Source: Glycine soja (Eukaryota > Streptophyta > Magnoliopsida > Fabales > Fabaceae). Taken from it: DNA of 64,000 nucleotides. Location of the stretch: positions 26,058,788 through 26,122,787 of the forward strand of contig NC_041007.1 of NCBI RefSeq assembly GCF_004193775.1. The letters are read 5' to 3'. The stretch's first letter is position 1. Every line of letters starts with the position of its first letter. Below, piece by piece: positions 23,625 to 34,957 of this stretch. Both the position numbers and the translations under genes were made by a program. A model generated the notes under the pieces. It saw nothing but the letters and a program-made list of their open reading frames with translations, made no database searches and was not told the origin of the DNA.

Positions 23625-24758
23625 TGAAATTCTGATACTGGGGACAGATGTCGTACAGGATGTCACGACATCACGCTTCAGAACATGCAGATTGTCTTTG
23701 ACTGTATGAACAGATTAAACAAGTAAATAACACAAGAGAATTGTTAACCCAGTTCGGTGCAACCTCACCTACATCTGGGGGCTACCAAGCCAGGGAGGAA
23801 ATCCACTAAAATAGTGTTAGTTCAAGGTCTAACAGCCACTGTTTACAACCTTCTCACCTAACCACTACCCGTGCAATCTCTACCTAAGAGCCACTCTTAG
23901 ATATGAGAACCCCGCTCACTCCCTCTCAACCACACTCCCGTGTTTACAAATAAATCAAAGACACACCAGAGATCAACTCTGAACAAAAGGGATCAACCCT
24001 ACACACTAGAGATCAACTCTACACACTAGAGATCAACTCTACACACTCAGGTCCAACACTTGATGTTAGGATAACATCAAGGTGGCTCACAAAACACTCA
24101 AGTCCCAAAACTCACAAAATAACTCTTCAATCCCGGACTTGGTACAGAACTCGTGCAGCCTCCATGATTATATAGCAATGTGCGTTTCTGGGCTGCAACG
24201 GCTTGTGCTGGAGGAGATCTATCATTCTTCCTGAAAATCTGCAGTTAAAGAACTAAAAGATACAGTTTGATCTTTTAGTTTTTATCTTTAATCTTTAATC
24301 CCTGAACGAACTCTTCTACTTTGAAATTCGAACTTTAATTATCTTTTAATTCGTTCCAGAAGATAGATCTTCTTATCTCTTGCTAACTGCACAATAATCT
24401 GTTAAAGATATAACAGAATTATATGTCCAGTATTATCGGGCCGGATGTCAGGACATCGTATCCGACATCGTGGATCCTGCAGCTTCACTACTTGACTTTT
24501 ATCTTGCATTGTACAGCAACTCCAGTATTCTCGGGCAGGATGTCCTGGACATTGTATCCGACATCGTGAATCCTGCAGCTTCAATTCTTCATTTGACATT
24601 TCATCTTGCCTTGTGCATTGTGCAGCCCGATCTTATTCTTTGACATAACGTTGGACATCATGTGCAGCAACTCCAGCTTTCCTTCATTGTCTAAGTGCTT
24701 ATGTTTTAACAAAATCTTAGCCAATCTTTTAAACACTCAGTAGAGCTAAGCACTAACA
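23625..24758 (-). mobile_element. Solo LTR, probably Copia (SIRE/Maximus-like), with 5-bp TSD
   Basis: 1134 bp beginning TGAAATTCTG and ending CACTAACA, flanked by GGATG on both sides (23620-23624 and 24759-24763). A TATA box readable only on the minus strand (TATATAA, near 24165-24171) suggests minus orientation, in which the LTR runs TGTTAGTGC ... TTTCA. Inside are short repeats of ATCAACTCTACACACTAGAG type (23965-24045) and a duplicated block of about 95 bp rich in GACATC (24427-24600). There is no internal coding sequence. The family assignment is a guess from general appearance. Confidence 0.75.
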
Positions 24759-25007
24759 GGATGCAGCATGAAAATGCTTGTCAAAAACATACATGGATGT
24801 GTGTCATATAATGCCTTTCACCAAAAAAAGTTTGTGTGTGTAAATGCATGTATATAGATATGTGTCATAAAATAGCACGTGCCCCAATGTGATTGTTTTG
24901 TAAAGTGCATGTTGACACTTGCACCATATAAGTGTTGTTTGGCTTTTGTTCGTAATGATTGGTATTTCCTTGTAAATTAACTTTCCAAATGTTTGTCCTC
25001 ACAGGAA

Positions 25008-26258
25008 ATGGCTCCGAAAAAGCTTTCCGCGAAGAGATCTAGGAGGGACGTCGTGGTAGAGGGGACCAGTGCCGCTCTCGAGTTTGATAGCCATCGTTTC
25101 AGGAGCGCTGAGCACCAGCAATGCTTCGAGGCCATCAAAGGATGGTCGTTCCACACAGAGAGACGCGTCCAGCTCAGGGACGATGAGTACATAGATTTTC
25201 AGGAGGAGATAGCTCGCCAACATTGGACGTCGCTGGTCATTCTCATGGCTAAGTTTGAGCCTAATATAGTCCTGGAGTTTTATACTAATGCTTGGCCCAC
25301 AGAAGAGGGAGTGCGAGACATGCGGTCATGGGTGAGGGGGCAGTGGATTCCCTTTGACGTAGACGCCCTCAGCCAGTTCCTGGGTGACCCACTAGTGTTA
25401 GAGGAAGGCCAGGAGTGCGAGTTTAGTCAGAGGAGGAACAGGGCAGATGGGTTCGACGAAGAGGCCATTGCTCAGCTATTATGTATACCGGGTCAGGATT
25501 TCACCCGGACTGCTGCAAGGAGGCGGGTGCGGATCATGCACACCAGCATGACCACCTTGACCCAGATGTGGATGACATTGCTGCTCAGCAATGTCTTGCC
25601 TAGTGATCATAACTCTAACCTTCCTCTACCGAAGTGTCAGCTGGTGTATGCCATCCTGACACGGATGGGCGTTCACGTGGCTCAGCTGATTGCTGACGCC
25701 ATCTATTTATTTGCAGGTATGCCACCCACCAGGCACCCTCTAGACCCGGATAAGTCTAACAAGGCCCTGGGGTTTCCGGCATTGATCACGGGCCTCTGCC
25801 AGTCATTCGGGGTTCCCGTCACCCCTAATAAGGTGATCCGACCGCCGATCACCCGGGCCTTCATTGAGAAGTATTGCACGCCTAGGCAGGTGCAGGGTGA
25901 TGCACTGCAGGCCGCAGACGCACCACCACCACCTCATCAGGCTGATCCCGCTGGGTCATTAATCATGGAGCGTTATCTACAGCACTTGGTTCGCCAGCAG
26001 GCGGCCAGCCACCGGGGACAGGTGCAGATACATGAGTGTATCTACCAGCTCAGCCTCAGTTAGCAGGGTCGGGGTTTCGTTCCTTTTGCAAGCCCTACTC
26101 CAGATCAGTTTAGGGCTGAGGTCGCATGGCCCGAAGATTGGCCCAAGGCTCAGGCAGGAGAGGCGCCTGCGGAAGCTCCCAGCGATGCAGAGGAGGCCCG
26201 CATGGATGAGGAGATGAAGGACTTGCTCGGTTTCTTGGGAGGAAGCGGAGCTACGTGA
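25008..26258 (+). pseudogene. ORF3 of element B, 'putative plant transposon protein' domain, one nonsense codon
   Basis: A 416-codon frame from ATG 25008, three bases after the putative splice acceptor, to TGA 26256-26258, with one in-frame TAG at 26061-26063 and no frameshift. The N-terminus is basic (MAPKKLSAKRSRRD), a possible nuclear signal. The core (GWSFHTERRVQLRDDEY, LEFYTNAWPTEEGVRDMRSW, VRGQWIPFD) matches the plant transposon-associated domain common in legume retroelement proteins. The C-terminus is acidic (EEMKDLLGFLGGSGAT). By comparison gag and pol of this copy have many shifts. Function is unknown; it lies where Athila and SIRE elements place env-like ORFs, but I see no signal peptide or membrane segment. 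Confidence 0.8.
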
Positions 26259-28039
26259 CCGAGGTCACCCCACTTTTTTAACATTTTTTCTGTTAGTTAG
26301 ATATTGATATCTTCTGTTATTGTCTATATTGTTGTTGACACCATTATTTTCTGTTTTGTTCATATGGTTACTAATATTATTATCATTCATCTCTGTTAGA
26401 AATTTTTTGCGTTATGACTCTTAGTTATTTCGTCACCATTTTTGTGACTTACCATTTCGTGCGTTTTTCGTTTACCTCGTGGTTAGACGTAAGTAGGTAG
26501 TATGCGCCCCCATCCGCACGATCTTTTAGGAAAAGGAAAGAAAATGAATAAATGATAATAACTTAAAAAAGGAAAGGTAAAAAAGAAAAAAAGGAAAGAA
26601 AAAGAGAGCATGTAAGAAAAAGAAGAAAGAAAGAAAATAAATAAAAATAAAAAAGGTTGTCTAGCTAGAAAACAACATGCTTGTGAAGAGAGATAACTTC
26701 CGACTTCTCTTTGAAAATTTTTTTTTGATCATACCTAGTTTTTGGAAAAATGTGTATACGCCAGAAGGGTGAAGGTTGTGAGAATTTTCCCGAACACCCA
26801 AGAATAGACTCGGATAAATGCACAAGTTGATAAAAGAACATATTTTGGAAACACTGGGTTGACTAAAATAGAGAAAATGAATACTGAGCCCTAGCATCAC
26901 ATGACCCAAAAATTTTTGACACTTGAGTGTCCACATAGGTGCATGCATGACTAGTTTTGCATAAAATTTCCAAATCATCATTGTTGCATTTGTGTCATGG
27001 ATATAATGTGGGACATCCCCTTTTATCCGTGAACCAAACCAACACCCTGACATATATCATGTCCATCCGTTCTACAAGCCTTGAGCCAAAGTCCCAACTC
27101 ACCATAAACCTTGCCCTCAAATGAAAACAAAAAAAAAATAAAGAAGAGAAAAGAAGAAAAGGAGAAAATTCCCGATCACAAGAATCGGAAGAAAGCAAAA
27201 AGGGAAAATTCCCAATCAAGAAAAATGGGAGAAAGCAAAAAAGAGAAAATTCCCAATCAAAAATGGGAGAAAGCAAAAAAGAAAGAGAATTCCTGATCAA
27301 AGATCGAAAGAGAACAGAAGAAATATGCAGAAAGGTCTTAGGACCAGACAATATCTGAACAATACATATTTGTCACCAAGTAAACAAGAAAAGAAAGGAA
27401 ACCACGACCTAAAGTGGTCCTCTCCCTTTGATTGCCAACCAAAATCATGTGTGTCAGTGACTTGTTCGCCTCACACAAAACAAAAACAGAAAAGGAAAAG
27501 GCCAAGAACACTCAAAGCCAAAGTCCCCACCAAAAAAACACCATTCCCGAGAAAAAGTCCTATTGATCCATGATCACGCATGTAATCTTTGATTTGATAG
27601 GAAATGATTTGCGAAGCCAAGTCATGACATATCTATGGTTCAGAATTAGGATGAAACACTTACCCGTGTGAGATTGATACACTTTGAGTGATTTTCTTGA
27701 ACCCAGTGTTTCCTCTAAATGGTCATTTAGAAACAAAAAGCTAACATCCAAAATCTCATTTATGGTTATGAGAAGATTTCATCAGCATACTCTCCTTCCC
27801 CGGTAGACACATTGTTTTTCATCCAAAAAAGCATATGTTGCTCTGATCAGTTGGAAGTTTTGTCTCTTTACTAAAGCATGTTCGCAAATTTAGTAAAGAA
27901 GACACCAAGACTATTTTAGTCTCACAGGTTATCCAAAACTACGTAGGTCTGAGTTCCTCATTAAGGATACGTAGGAGCAAGAGCCTCGCTTTTGTCGGCC
28001 ACCCCACAATTTCTGTCATACTGACCCTGCGGTCATGTG
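26259..28039 (+). other. 3' UTR of element B, non-repetitive part
   Basis: A/T- and purine-rich non-coding DNA. Imperfect repeats of a roughly 40-bp unit (GAAAATTCCCAATCAA...GGGAGAAAGC) lie at 27165-27310. A copy of the CTACGTAGG hairpin module lies at 27941-28004. An inverted relative of the whole stretch occurs at 30789-32590 (element E). Confidence 0.7.
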
Positions 28040-28770
28040 ACGTGCGGAGACAAATTATGGTCATTCCGCACACTTTTTCGCCATTCAAACACAGTCGTGT
28101 CTGATGGCACGCAGAGACTAATGTCATCTTCTGCACCCTTTTGTCATCCAGAGGCAGCGGGCCCGGTGACACGCGGAGACAAATTATGCTCATTCCGCAC
28201 ACCTTTTTGCCATTCAGACACAGTCGTGTCCGATGGCACGCAAAGACTAACGTCGTCTTCTGCGCCTTTTTTCATCCAGAGGTGGCGGGCCCGATGACAT
28301 GCGGAGACAAATTATGGTAATTACGCACACCATTTCGCCATTCAGACACAGTCGTGTCCGATGGCACGCAGAGACTAACGTCGTCTTCTACGCCTTTTGC
28401 CATCCAGAGGCGGCGGGCCCGATGACATGCGGGAACCATTTTGGTCCCGCACTTTTTACTTTTGTCATCCAGATGCGGCGGGCCCGATGACATGCGGGAA
28501 CCATTTTGTCCCGCACTTTTTACTTTTGTCATCCAGAGGCGGCGGGCCCGATGATATGCGGAGACCAATTACGGTCATCTGCACGCTTTTGCTATCTGTA
28601 AGACTCAATGATTCATTTTGTGCCCTTTGTCATTCAGGGACAGTAAGTCGAGAGGTGGGCGGAGACAAATTATGGTCATTCCCCATACCTTTTCGCCATC
28701 CAGAGGCGATCGTGTCCGATGGCACACAGAGACAAATTATGGTCATTCTACGCCTTGTGTCAACCAAGAG
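28040..28770 (+). repeat. Tandem array I in the 3' UTR of element B
   Basis: Units of about 128-129 bp start with AGACAAATTATGG at 28048, 28177 and 28305, then shorter units of about 66 bp (CATGCGGGAACCATTTT) and mixed units follow. The unit carries GGCGGGCCCGATGACATGCG. Ogre elements are known for hypervariable tandem repeats in the 3' UTR. The same array, inverted, is in F. Confidence 0.88.
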
Positions 28771-28928
28771 GAATGAATTTGACAGTATCAGGATGATGTG
28801 TTGGTACTAATCACTTTCAAAATTTTTGCAGGTTCCGCTGACAGGGAGATTCACCAGCCGAATGGTGTTTTGCTTGAATGAAATTAGTGTCTTATCTTTA
28901 CTTCCCTTTTATCTCCAATATAAGATAA

Positions 28929-28943
28929 GTAAAGAGGGGCAAT
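28929..28943 (+). other. Polypurine tract of element B
   Basis: GTAAAGAGGGGCAAT immediately before the 3' LTR. F has the same tract on the minus strand at 33799-33812. It would prime plus-strand DNA synthesis. Confidence 0.75.
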
Positions 28944-30788
28944 TGTCATACCCTAATTTCGTCCGGGGACCATCCGTTGTTGGGATGCGACCCTCGTTTC
29001 ACCACTTCGAGGAACTTGGCACCCATCGTTAGGCAATTTGTGAAGTTTCGAGACATGCCAGAAGTCAAAAGAGAGCATTGTAGCACAATCCGTGAAGTTC
29101 CAAGACATGTCGAAACTCAAAAGAGAGCATTGTAGCACAATCCGTGAAGTTCCGTGACATGCCGGAAGTTAAAAGGAAGTGTTAGTGTGCAATCCGTAAA
29201 GTTCCGTAACATTCCGGAAGGCAAAAAAGGGATGTTTACATAATCCGTAAGGTTCTGTAACATTATGGAAAGAAAACAAGTATTGTTACGTAATTCGTAA
29301 GTTTCCATAACGTTACGGAAAAAGAATCATAAAAAAAAAGGCAAGGGGTGTATTTAGTAAACAGGGGGTGCAAATAGCAACCAGGCCCACTTGAGCCTTC
29401 CAGGAAGTTCTCCAGAAGGCGGTGCCTTCTGGAGGAAGCAACCTAGCTCGCCTGGGCAAGTTGGGTGGCAAGCTCCTCCCTCATTTTCCTATAAATAGGG
29501 GGAGGAGGGAAGAACAAAAACGTTCAACCCTCCTGGTATCTGAGATTCACCTAAAATTAGTGAGAAAAATTATTTCCGTGAAGAAAATCCAAGCCGAAGC
29601 GCTTCCGTGACGTTTCCGTGAGTGATTTCGCGAAGATTTTCAACCGCTCTTCATTAGCTCTTCGTCGTTCTTTGGTCTTCAACCGGTAAGTTCCTGAAAT
29701 CAAACTTTTCAATTCATTCTATGTACCCTTAGTGGTCCTCATTTGTTTCGCGTGCTTTTATTTTTATTTCATTTACTTTTCGTACCCCCTTTTGACGTGT
29801 TTTAGTCATTTATTTAAGTCATTTTCTCGCCTAATCAAAAATAAAATAAATTTTCACCGATCATTCATATTGTAACATCTTTTAATTTTTGTTAAAATGA
29901 AATCCGACTGTTCGGTCATGCCGTAACCATGTTTAAAACCAAAAAAGAGGCAAAATAATAATATAATAATAAAAAAATATCTTTTAGTAAAATAATCAAA
30001 AAAATCAATCGGACATTTTTCTTTGGGATTTTTGTTTCTTAATCGAATTGACTAATAACCAAAGTGAAACTAAGGCTAAAATCAATTCATAAATCAAACG
30101 TTTGTCATCACCTAAAAAGCCATTTTTAAGGCCCAACGCCTTGAAATGGTCTTTTCCGCTTTTGTTGGTTAAATGTAGATTTCTAAAGGCCTAAAATCAA
30201 CATGTAGCTTTATTACCTCTTTCAAAAATAAAGAGATCATTAATGATCCAATGCGTTAATGTTCTCTCTCCTTTCAAAAAGAATCGAAAGATTGTTTAAT
30301 GGTCCGATGCCTTAAATGACCTTTCATTCAATAAAAAAATATCTTGCAAAAAAGGATAAAAAAATAATAACTTAACCAAACACTTTGTCCTCAAAGAACT
30401 ACGTAGGTCTGATTTCCTTATCACAATTGAGGAATACGTAGGAGAAAGGGAAACACCCTCGTCGACCACAAAAAGATAAAAAATATATAAGGCATAAAAA
30501 GACATAAGAACGTGAAAAAAGGGGAAGATAACATAAATTGAATTCATATTTGCACATTTGATTAAAGGCTGTCGTCCCTTGTGATGGACGTGTGGGGTGC
30601 TAATACTTTCGTCATGCGTAAATACAACTCCCGAACCTTTCACTTAAAGTTCGTAGATCACATCTTTTTCCAGTTTTTTCGACATTTTCCTCAAATAAAG
30701 GTTGGTGGCGACTCCGCGCATATTGCTTTCTTGGAAGACGTACCCGCGAGTCCCGCGTCGCCCTCCCGCCGAAGGGTAGGTTGCAACA
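28944..30788 (+). repeat. 3' LTR of element B (1.85 kb)
   Basis: Begins TGTCATACCC and ends GTTGCAACA, with no primer site after it, consistent with a 3' LTR. TATAAATA is at about 29490-29497, downstream of a GCTCGCCTGGGC half-palindrome. A CCGTAA/TTACGG array is at 29090-29330 and the hairpin module at about 30397-30468. It is the same LTR type as F. The next five bases, GTACG, are the presumed target-site copy. Confidence 0.9.
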
Positions 30789-32590
30789 GTACGGATAACC
30801 ACTTGGGTATCTCCGCCTGCCACCTGACTTCTCGGGTCAGGATAGCGAAAGGTGGGGCGGTCGACAAAAGCGAGGCTTTTGCTCCTACGTATCCTCAATT
30901 TGAGATGAGAAACTCAGACCTACGCAGTTCTTGAGAAAGCGGTGTGAGACTAAATAGTTTCTACCGGAAGATACTTACATCTCCGGAAAAGGTGCAGATG
31001 AACACATTGGTCTCTACTTGTCAATCGGATTGGGGGTCTCCGAATGATGAGGTGTGGATAACCGTAAGGTGTCTTCGCATGCTACCAGACTCTTGGGTTG
31101 CTGGATAGCAAAGGGTGTTTGTGGGTTACCGTCGGGTGTCTTCGCATGCCACTGGACTCTTGGGTCATGGTAACAAAAGGTGGGGTGGTCGACAAAAGCA
31201 GGGCTTTTGCTCCTACGTATCCTCAATTTGTGATGAGGAACTCAGACCTACGTAGTTCTTGACTTTGTGAGACTAAAATAGTCTCGGTGTTTTTTCACTA
31301 AAATGTGAACATGCTTTAGTGAAGAAACAAAACCTCCAACTGGTTAGAGCAACATATGATTTTTTGGTGAAAAACAATGTGTCTATTGGGGAAGGAGAGT
31401 ATGCTGATGAAATTTTCTCATAACCATAAATGAGATTTTGGATGTTAGCATTTCGTTTCTAAACGACCATTTAGGGGAAACACTGGGTCCAACAAAATAA
31501 AAGAAAATCACTCGAAGTGTATCAATCTCACACAGGTAAGTGTTTTATCCTAATTTCGAACCATAGATATGTCATGACTTAATTTTGCAAATCATTTCCT
31601 ATCAAATCAAAGATTACGTGTGTGATCATGGATCAAAAGGACTTTTTCAGGAATGGTGTTTTGGTAAGGAATTTGGCTCTGAGTGTTTGGGCCTTTTCCT
31701 TTTCTATTTTTGTTTAGTGCGGGGCGAGAAAGTCGCTAGCGCACAGGATTTTGGTTGCCAATCAAAGGGAAGGGACCACTTCAAGTCATGGTTTTCTTTC
31801 TTTTCTTGTTTACTTGTGACTATTTCGTATTGCTTGGATATTTGTATGGTCCGAAGACCCTTCCATATAATTCTTTCATTTTCTTCCGATCTTTGATCGG
31901 GGATTTTCTTTTTTCCTTTGTTTTCTTCCAATCTTTGATTGGGAACTTTCTTTTTTTTTCCCTTATTTTTCTTCCGATCTTTGATTGGGAAATTTCTTTT
32001 TCTTTTTGTTTTTGAAACACGTTGGCCACTTAACAATGAATGGCTCTTCTTTCTTGGGAGATCCCACTGTTCTTTCTTCCGAGGGCAAGGTTTATGGTGG
32101 TTTGAGGTTTTGGCTCAAAAGGCTTTGTAGAATGGCTGGACATGATATATGTCAGGGTGTTGGTTTGGCCAACGATTCAGGGGTAAAGGAAAGTCTCACA
32201 TTATTTCCATGACACGTATGCAACAATGATGATTTAGAAATTTATGCAAAGCTAGTCATGCATGCACCTATGCGGACACTCATGCATTAAGTTTTGGGAT
32301 TGTGTGACACTAGGTCTTAGGATTCATTTTCCCTATTTAAGTCAACCCAATATTTCCAAAACATGCTCTTTTATCAATTTATGCATTCGTCAGAGTCCAT
32401 TTTGGGTGTTCGGAAAATTCCCCAGCATTCACCCTTCAGGTTGTATACACATTTTTTCAAAAAAAAAAAAAACCCTTTGTTTTGATCGGTGAATATTTTT
32501 TCAAAGAAAAGCTAGAAGTTATTTCTTTTCAAAAGCGTGCTGGCTTTTCAGCCGAAAGATATATTTTTTGTTCTTGTCTGTTTTTTTTTT
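30789..32590 (-). mobile_element. Element E fragment: orphan 3' UTR of another Ogre-like element
   Basis: Reverse complement relative of 26660-28010 in B. It contains two copies of the GTCGAC...CTACGTAG module (about 30858-30933 and 31177-31258), separated by roughly 320 bp, and diverged repeats carrying GTGTCTTCGCATGC (31060-31160). No coding region. B is inserted at its left side, and a breakpoint at 32590/32591 joins it to the truncated 3' LTR of F. Confidence 0.75.
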
Positions 32591-33798
32591 AGGAGAGAAA
32601 ACATTAAGGCATTGGACCATTAATGATCTCTTTATTATTATTTTTTTTGAAAGAGGTAATAAAGCTACATGATGACTTTAGGCTTTTTTAGAAATCTAGG
32701 TTTAAACAATAAAGGCGGAAAAGACCATTTAAAGGCGTTGGACCTTAAAATGGCTTTTTTAGGTGATGACAAAAGTTTGATTTTAGCCTTAGTTTCACTT
32801 TGGTTATTAGTCAATTCGATTAAGAAAGAAAATCCCAAACAAAAACGTCTGATTGATTTTTTTGATTATTTTACTAAAAGGTATTTTTTATTATTATATT
32901 ATTATTTTTCTTCTTTTTACAAAAATGTCAGATTTCATTTTAACAGAAATTAAAAGATGTTACAATACGAATGATCGGTGGAAATTAATTTTATTTTTTA
33001 TTAGGCGAGAAAATGACTTAAATAAATGACTAAAGCACGTCAAAAGGGGGTACGGAAAGTAAATGAAATAAAAATAAAAGCACGCGAAACAAATGAGGAC
33101 CACTAAGGGTACATAGAATGAATTGAAAAGTTCGATTTCTGGAACATAGCGGTTGAAGACCGAAGAACGACGAAGAACGAACGAAGAACGGTTGAAAATC
33201 TTCGCCAAATCACCCACGGAAACGTCTCGGAATCGTTACGGAAGCACCTCGGCTAGGATTTTCCTCACGGAAACAATTTTTCTCACTAATTTTAAGTGAA
33301 TCTGAGATACTATAAGGGTTGAACATTTTTGTTCTTCCCTCCTCCCCCTATTTATAGGAAAATGAGGGAGGAGCTTGCCACCCAGCTCGCCCAGGCAAGC
33401 TAGGTTGCTTCCTCCAAAAGGCCCCGCCTTCTGGAGAACTTCCTGGAAGGCCAAGTGGGCCTGGCTGCTATTTGCACCCCCTATTTACTAAATACACCCC
33501 TTGCCTTTTTTTTTGCTGATTCTTTTTCCGTAACGTTACGGAATCTTATGAATTACGTAACGATACTTGTTTTCTTTCCGTAACGTTACGAAACCTTACG
33601 GATCACGTAATCATCCCTTTTTTGGCTTCTGGGATGTTACGGAACTTTACGGATTGCGTACTAACACTTCCTTTTGACTTCCGGCATGTCTCGAAACTTC
33701 ACGAATTGCCTAACGATGGGTGCCAAGTACCTCGAAGTGGTCAAACGAGGGTCGCATCCCAACAACGGATGGTCCCCGGACGAAATTAGGGTATGACA
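32591..33798 (-). repeat. 3' LTR of element F, truncated
   Basis: Starts TGTCATACCC at 33798 on the minus strand and stops abruptly at 32591, after about two thirds of its length, next to a poly-T stretch. TATAAATA (minus) is at 33349-33356. The hairpin module and LTR end are missing. Confidence 0.88.
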
Positions 33799-33812
33799 GT
33801 TGCCCCTCTTTA
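33799..33812 (-). other. Polypurine tract of element F
   Basis: The minus strand reads TAAAGAGGGGCAAC directly before the 3' LTR, matching the B tract. Confidence 0.75.
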
Positions 33813-33959
33813 TTTGTCTTTTATTGGAGATAAAAGGGAAGTAAAGATAAGACACTAATTTCGTTCGGGCGAAACGCCATTCGGCCGGTGAATCTCCCTG
33901 CCAGCAGAACCTGCAAAAATTTTGAAAGTGATTAGTACCGACACATCATCCTGATACTG

Positions 33960-34790
33960 TCAAATTCGTTCCTCTTGGTTGACACAAGGCGCAGAATGAC
34001 CATAATTTGTCTCTGCGTGTCTTCGGACGCAATCGAGCCTGGGTGGCAAGGCGCAGAATGACCATAATTTGTCTCTGTGTGCCACCGAACACGATCGCCT
34101 CTGGATGGCGAAAAGGTGTGGGGAATGACCATAATTTGTCTCCGCCCACCTCTCGACTTACTGTCCCTGAATGACAATAACTTGTCTCTGCGCGTTTATC
34201 ACTCATTGAGTCTTACAGATAGCAAAAGCATGCAGATGACCATAATTTGTCTCTGCGTGTCATCGGGCTCGTCACCTCTGGATGACAAAAGTAAAAAGTG
34301 CAGGACCAAATGGTTCCTGCATGTCAACGGGCCTGCCGCTTCTGGATGACAAAAAGTGAAAAAGTGCGGGACTAAATGGTTCCCGCATGTCGTCGGGCCC
34401 GCTGCCTCTGGATGACAAAAAGTGAAAAGTGCGCGACCAAATGGTTTCCGCATGTCATCGGGCCCACCGCCTTTGGATGACAAAAGGCGCAGAAGACGAC
34501 GTTAGTCTCTGCGTGCCATCGGACACGACCGTGTCTGAATGGCGAAAAAGTGTGTGGAATGACCATAATTTGTCTCCGCATGTCATCGGGCCCGCCGCCT
34601 TTGGATGACATAAGGCGCAGAAGACGACGTTAGTCTCTACGTGCCATCGGACACGGCCGTGTCTGAATGGCGAAAAAGTGTGCGGAATGACCATAATTTG
34701 TCTCTGCATGTCATCGGGCCCACCGCCTCTGGATGACAAAAGGCGTAGAAAATGACGTTAGTCTCTGCGTGCCATCAGACCTTATCCTAT
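33960..34790 (-). repeat. Tandem array I in the 3' UTR of element F
   Basis: Inverted counterpart of 28040-28770: repeated ATGACCATAATTTGTCTC, CATGTCATCGGGCCC and GACGACGTTAGTCTC blocks, mixing units of about 128 and about 66 bp. Confidence 0.87.
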
Positions 34791-34957
34791 CTTTTGTAAA
34801 TCTTTCTGGGAACTCCCTCAGAGTGTATGTTCTGTTTGATTTAGTCACTTTGACCATTTTGGAGAGACGGCAATGGAGCCGTTTGATATTTGACCAATCC
34901 ATTGAAATTCTCGAGTTTGTCCCCCCCCCCCTTTTTTGTTTAAAAACATCGACGGGT

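Larger units (their letters stand above)
14354..25004 (+). other. Putative 5'-UTR intron of ORF3 in element B, holding two later insertions
   Basis: A canonical donor GTAAGT at 14354 and acceptor TTTGTCCTCACAG ending at 25004. Joining CAACAA to GAAATGG gives sequence that aligns base for base with the uninterrupted D copy (61501-61513). Without element A, the solo LTR and their target-site copies, the intron would be about 1.0 kb (689+84+241). It contains a 35-bp minisatellite at about 14880-15030. Confidence 0.65.
4421..30788 (+). mobile_element. Element B: old autonomous Ogre/Tat-like retrotransposon, interrupted by two insertions
   Basis: Plus-strand order: leader remnant, ORF1, gag-pro, intron, pol (RT, RNase H, second RNase H, integrase), spacer with LTR-like promoter, ORF3, repeat-rich 3' UTR, PPT and 3' LTR. 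The 5' LTR and most of the leader lie left of the window because H is inserted at 4420/4421. A (15043-23535) and a solo LTR (23625-24758) are inserted in the ORF3 intron. Every ORF except ORF3 carries frameshifts as well as stops, so this copy is old. The 3' LTR is followed by GTACG, its presumed target-site copy. Confidence 0.88.

Noticed and set aside
28397..28810. Open frame of 137 codons in the 3' UTR of element B
   Set aside because: It lies wholly in a tandem array, so openness is a by-product of the repeat unit; no domain and low-complexity repeated peptides.
31585..32212. Plus-strand frames in element E
   Set aside because: Antisense to a 3' UTR; pyrimidine-rich repeats give Phe/Ser-rich peptides.
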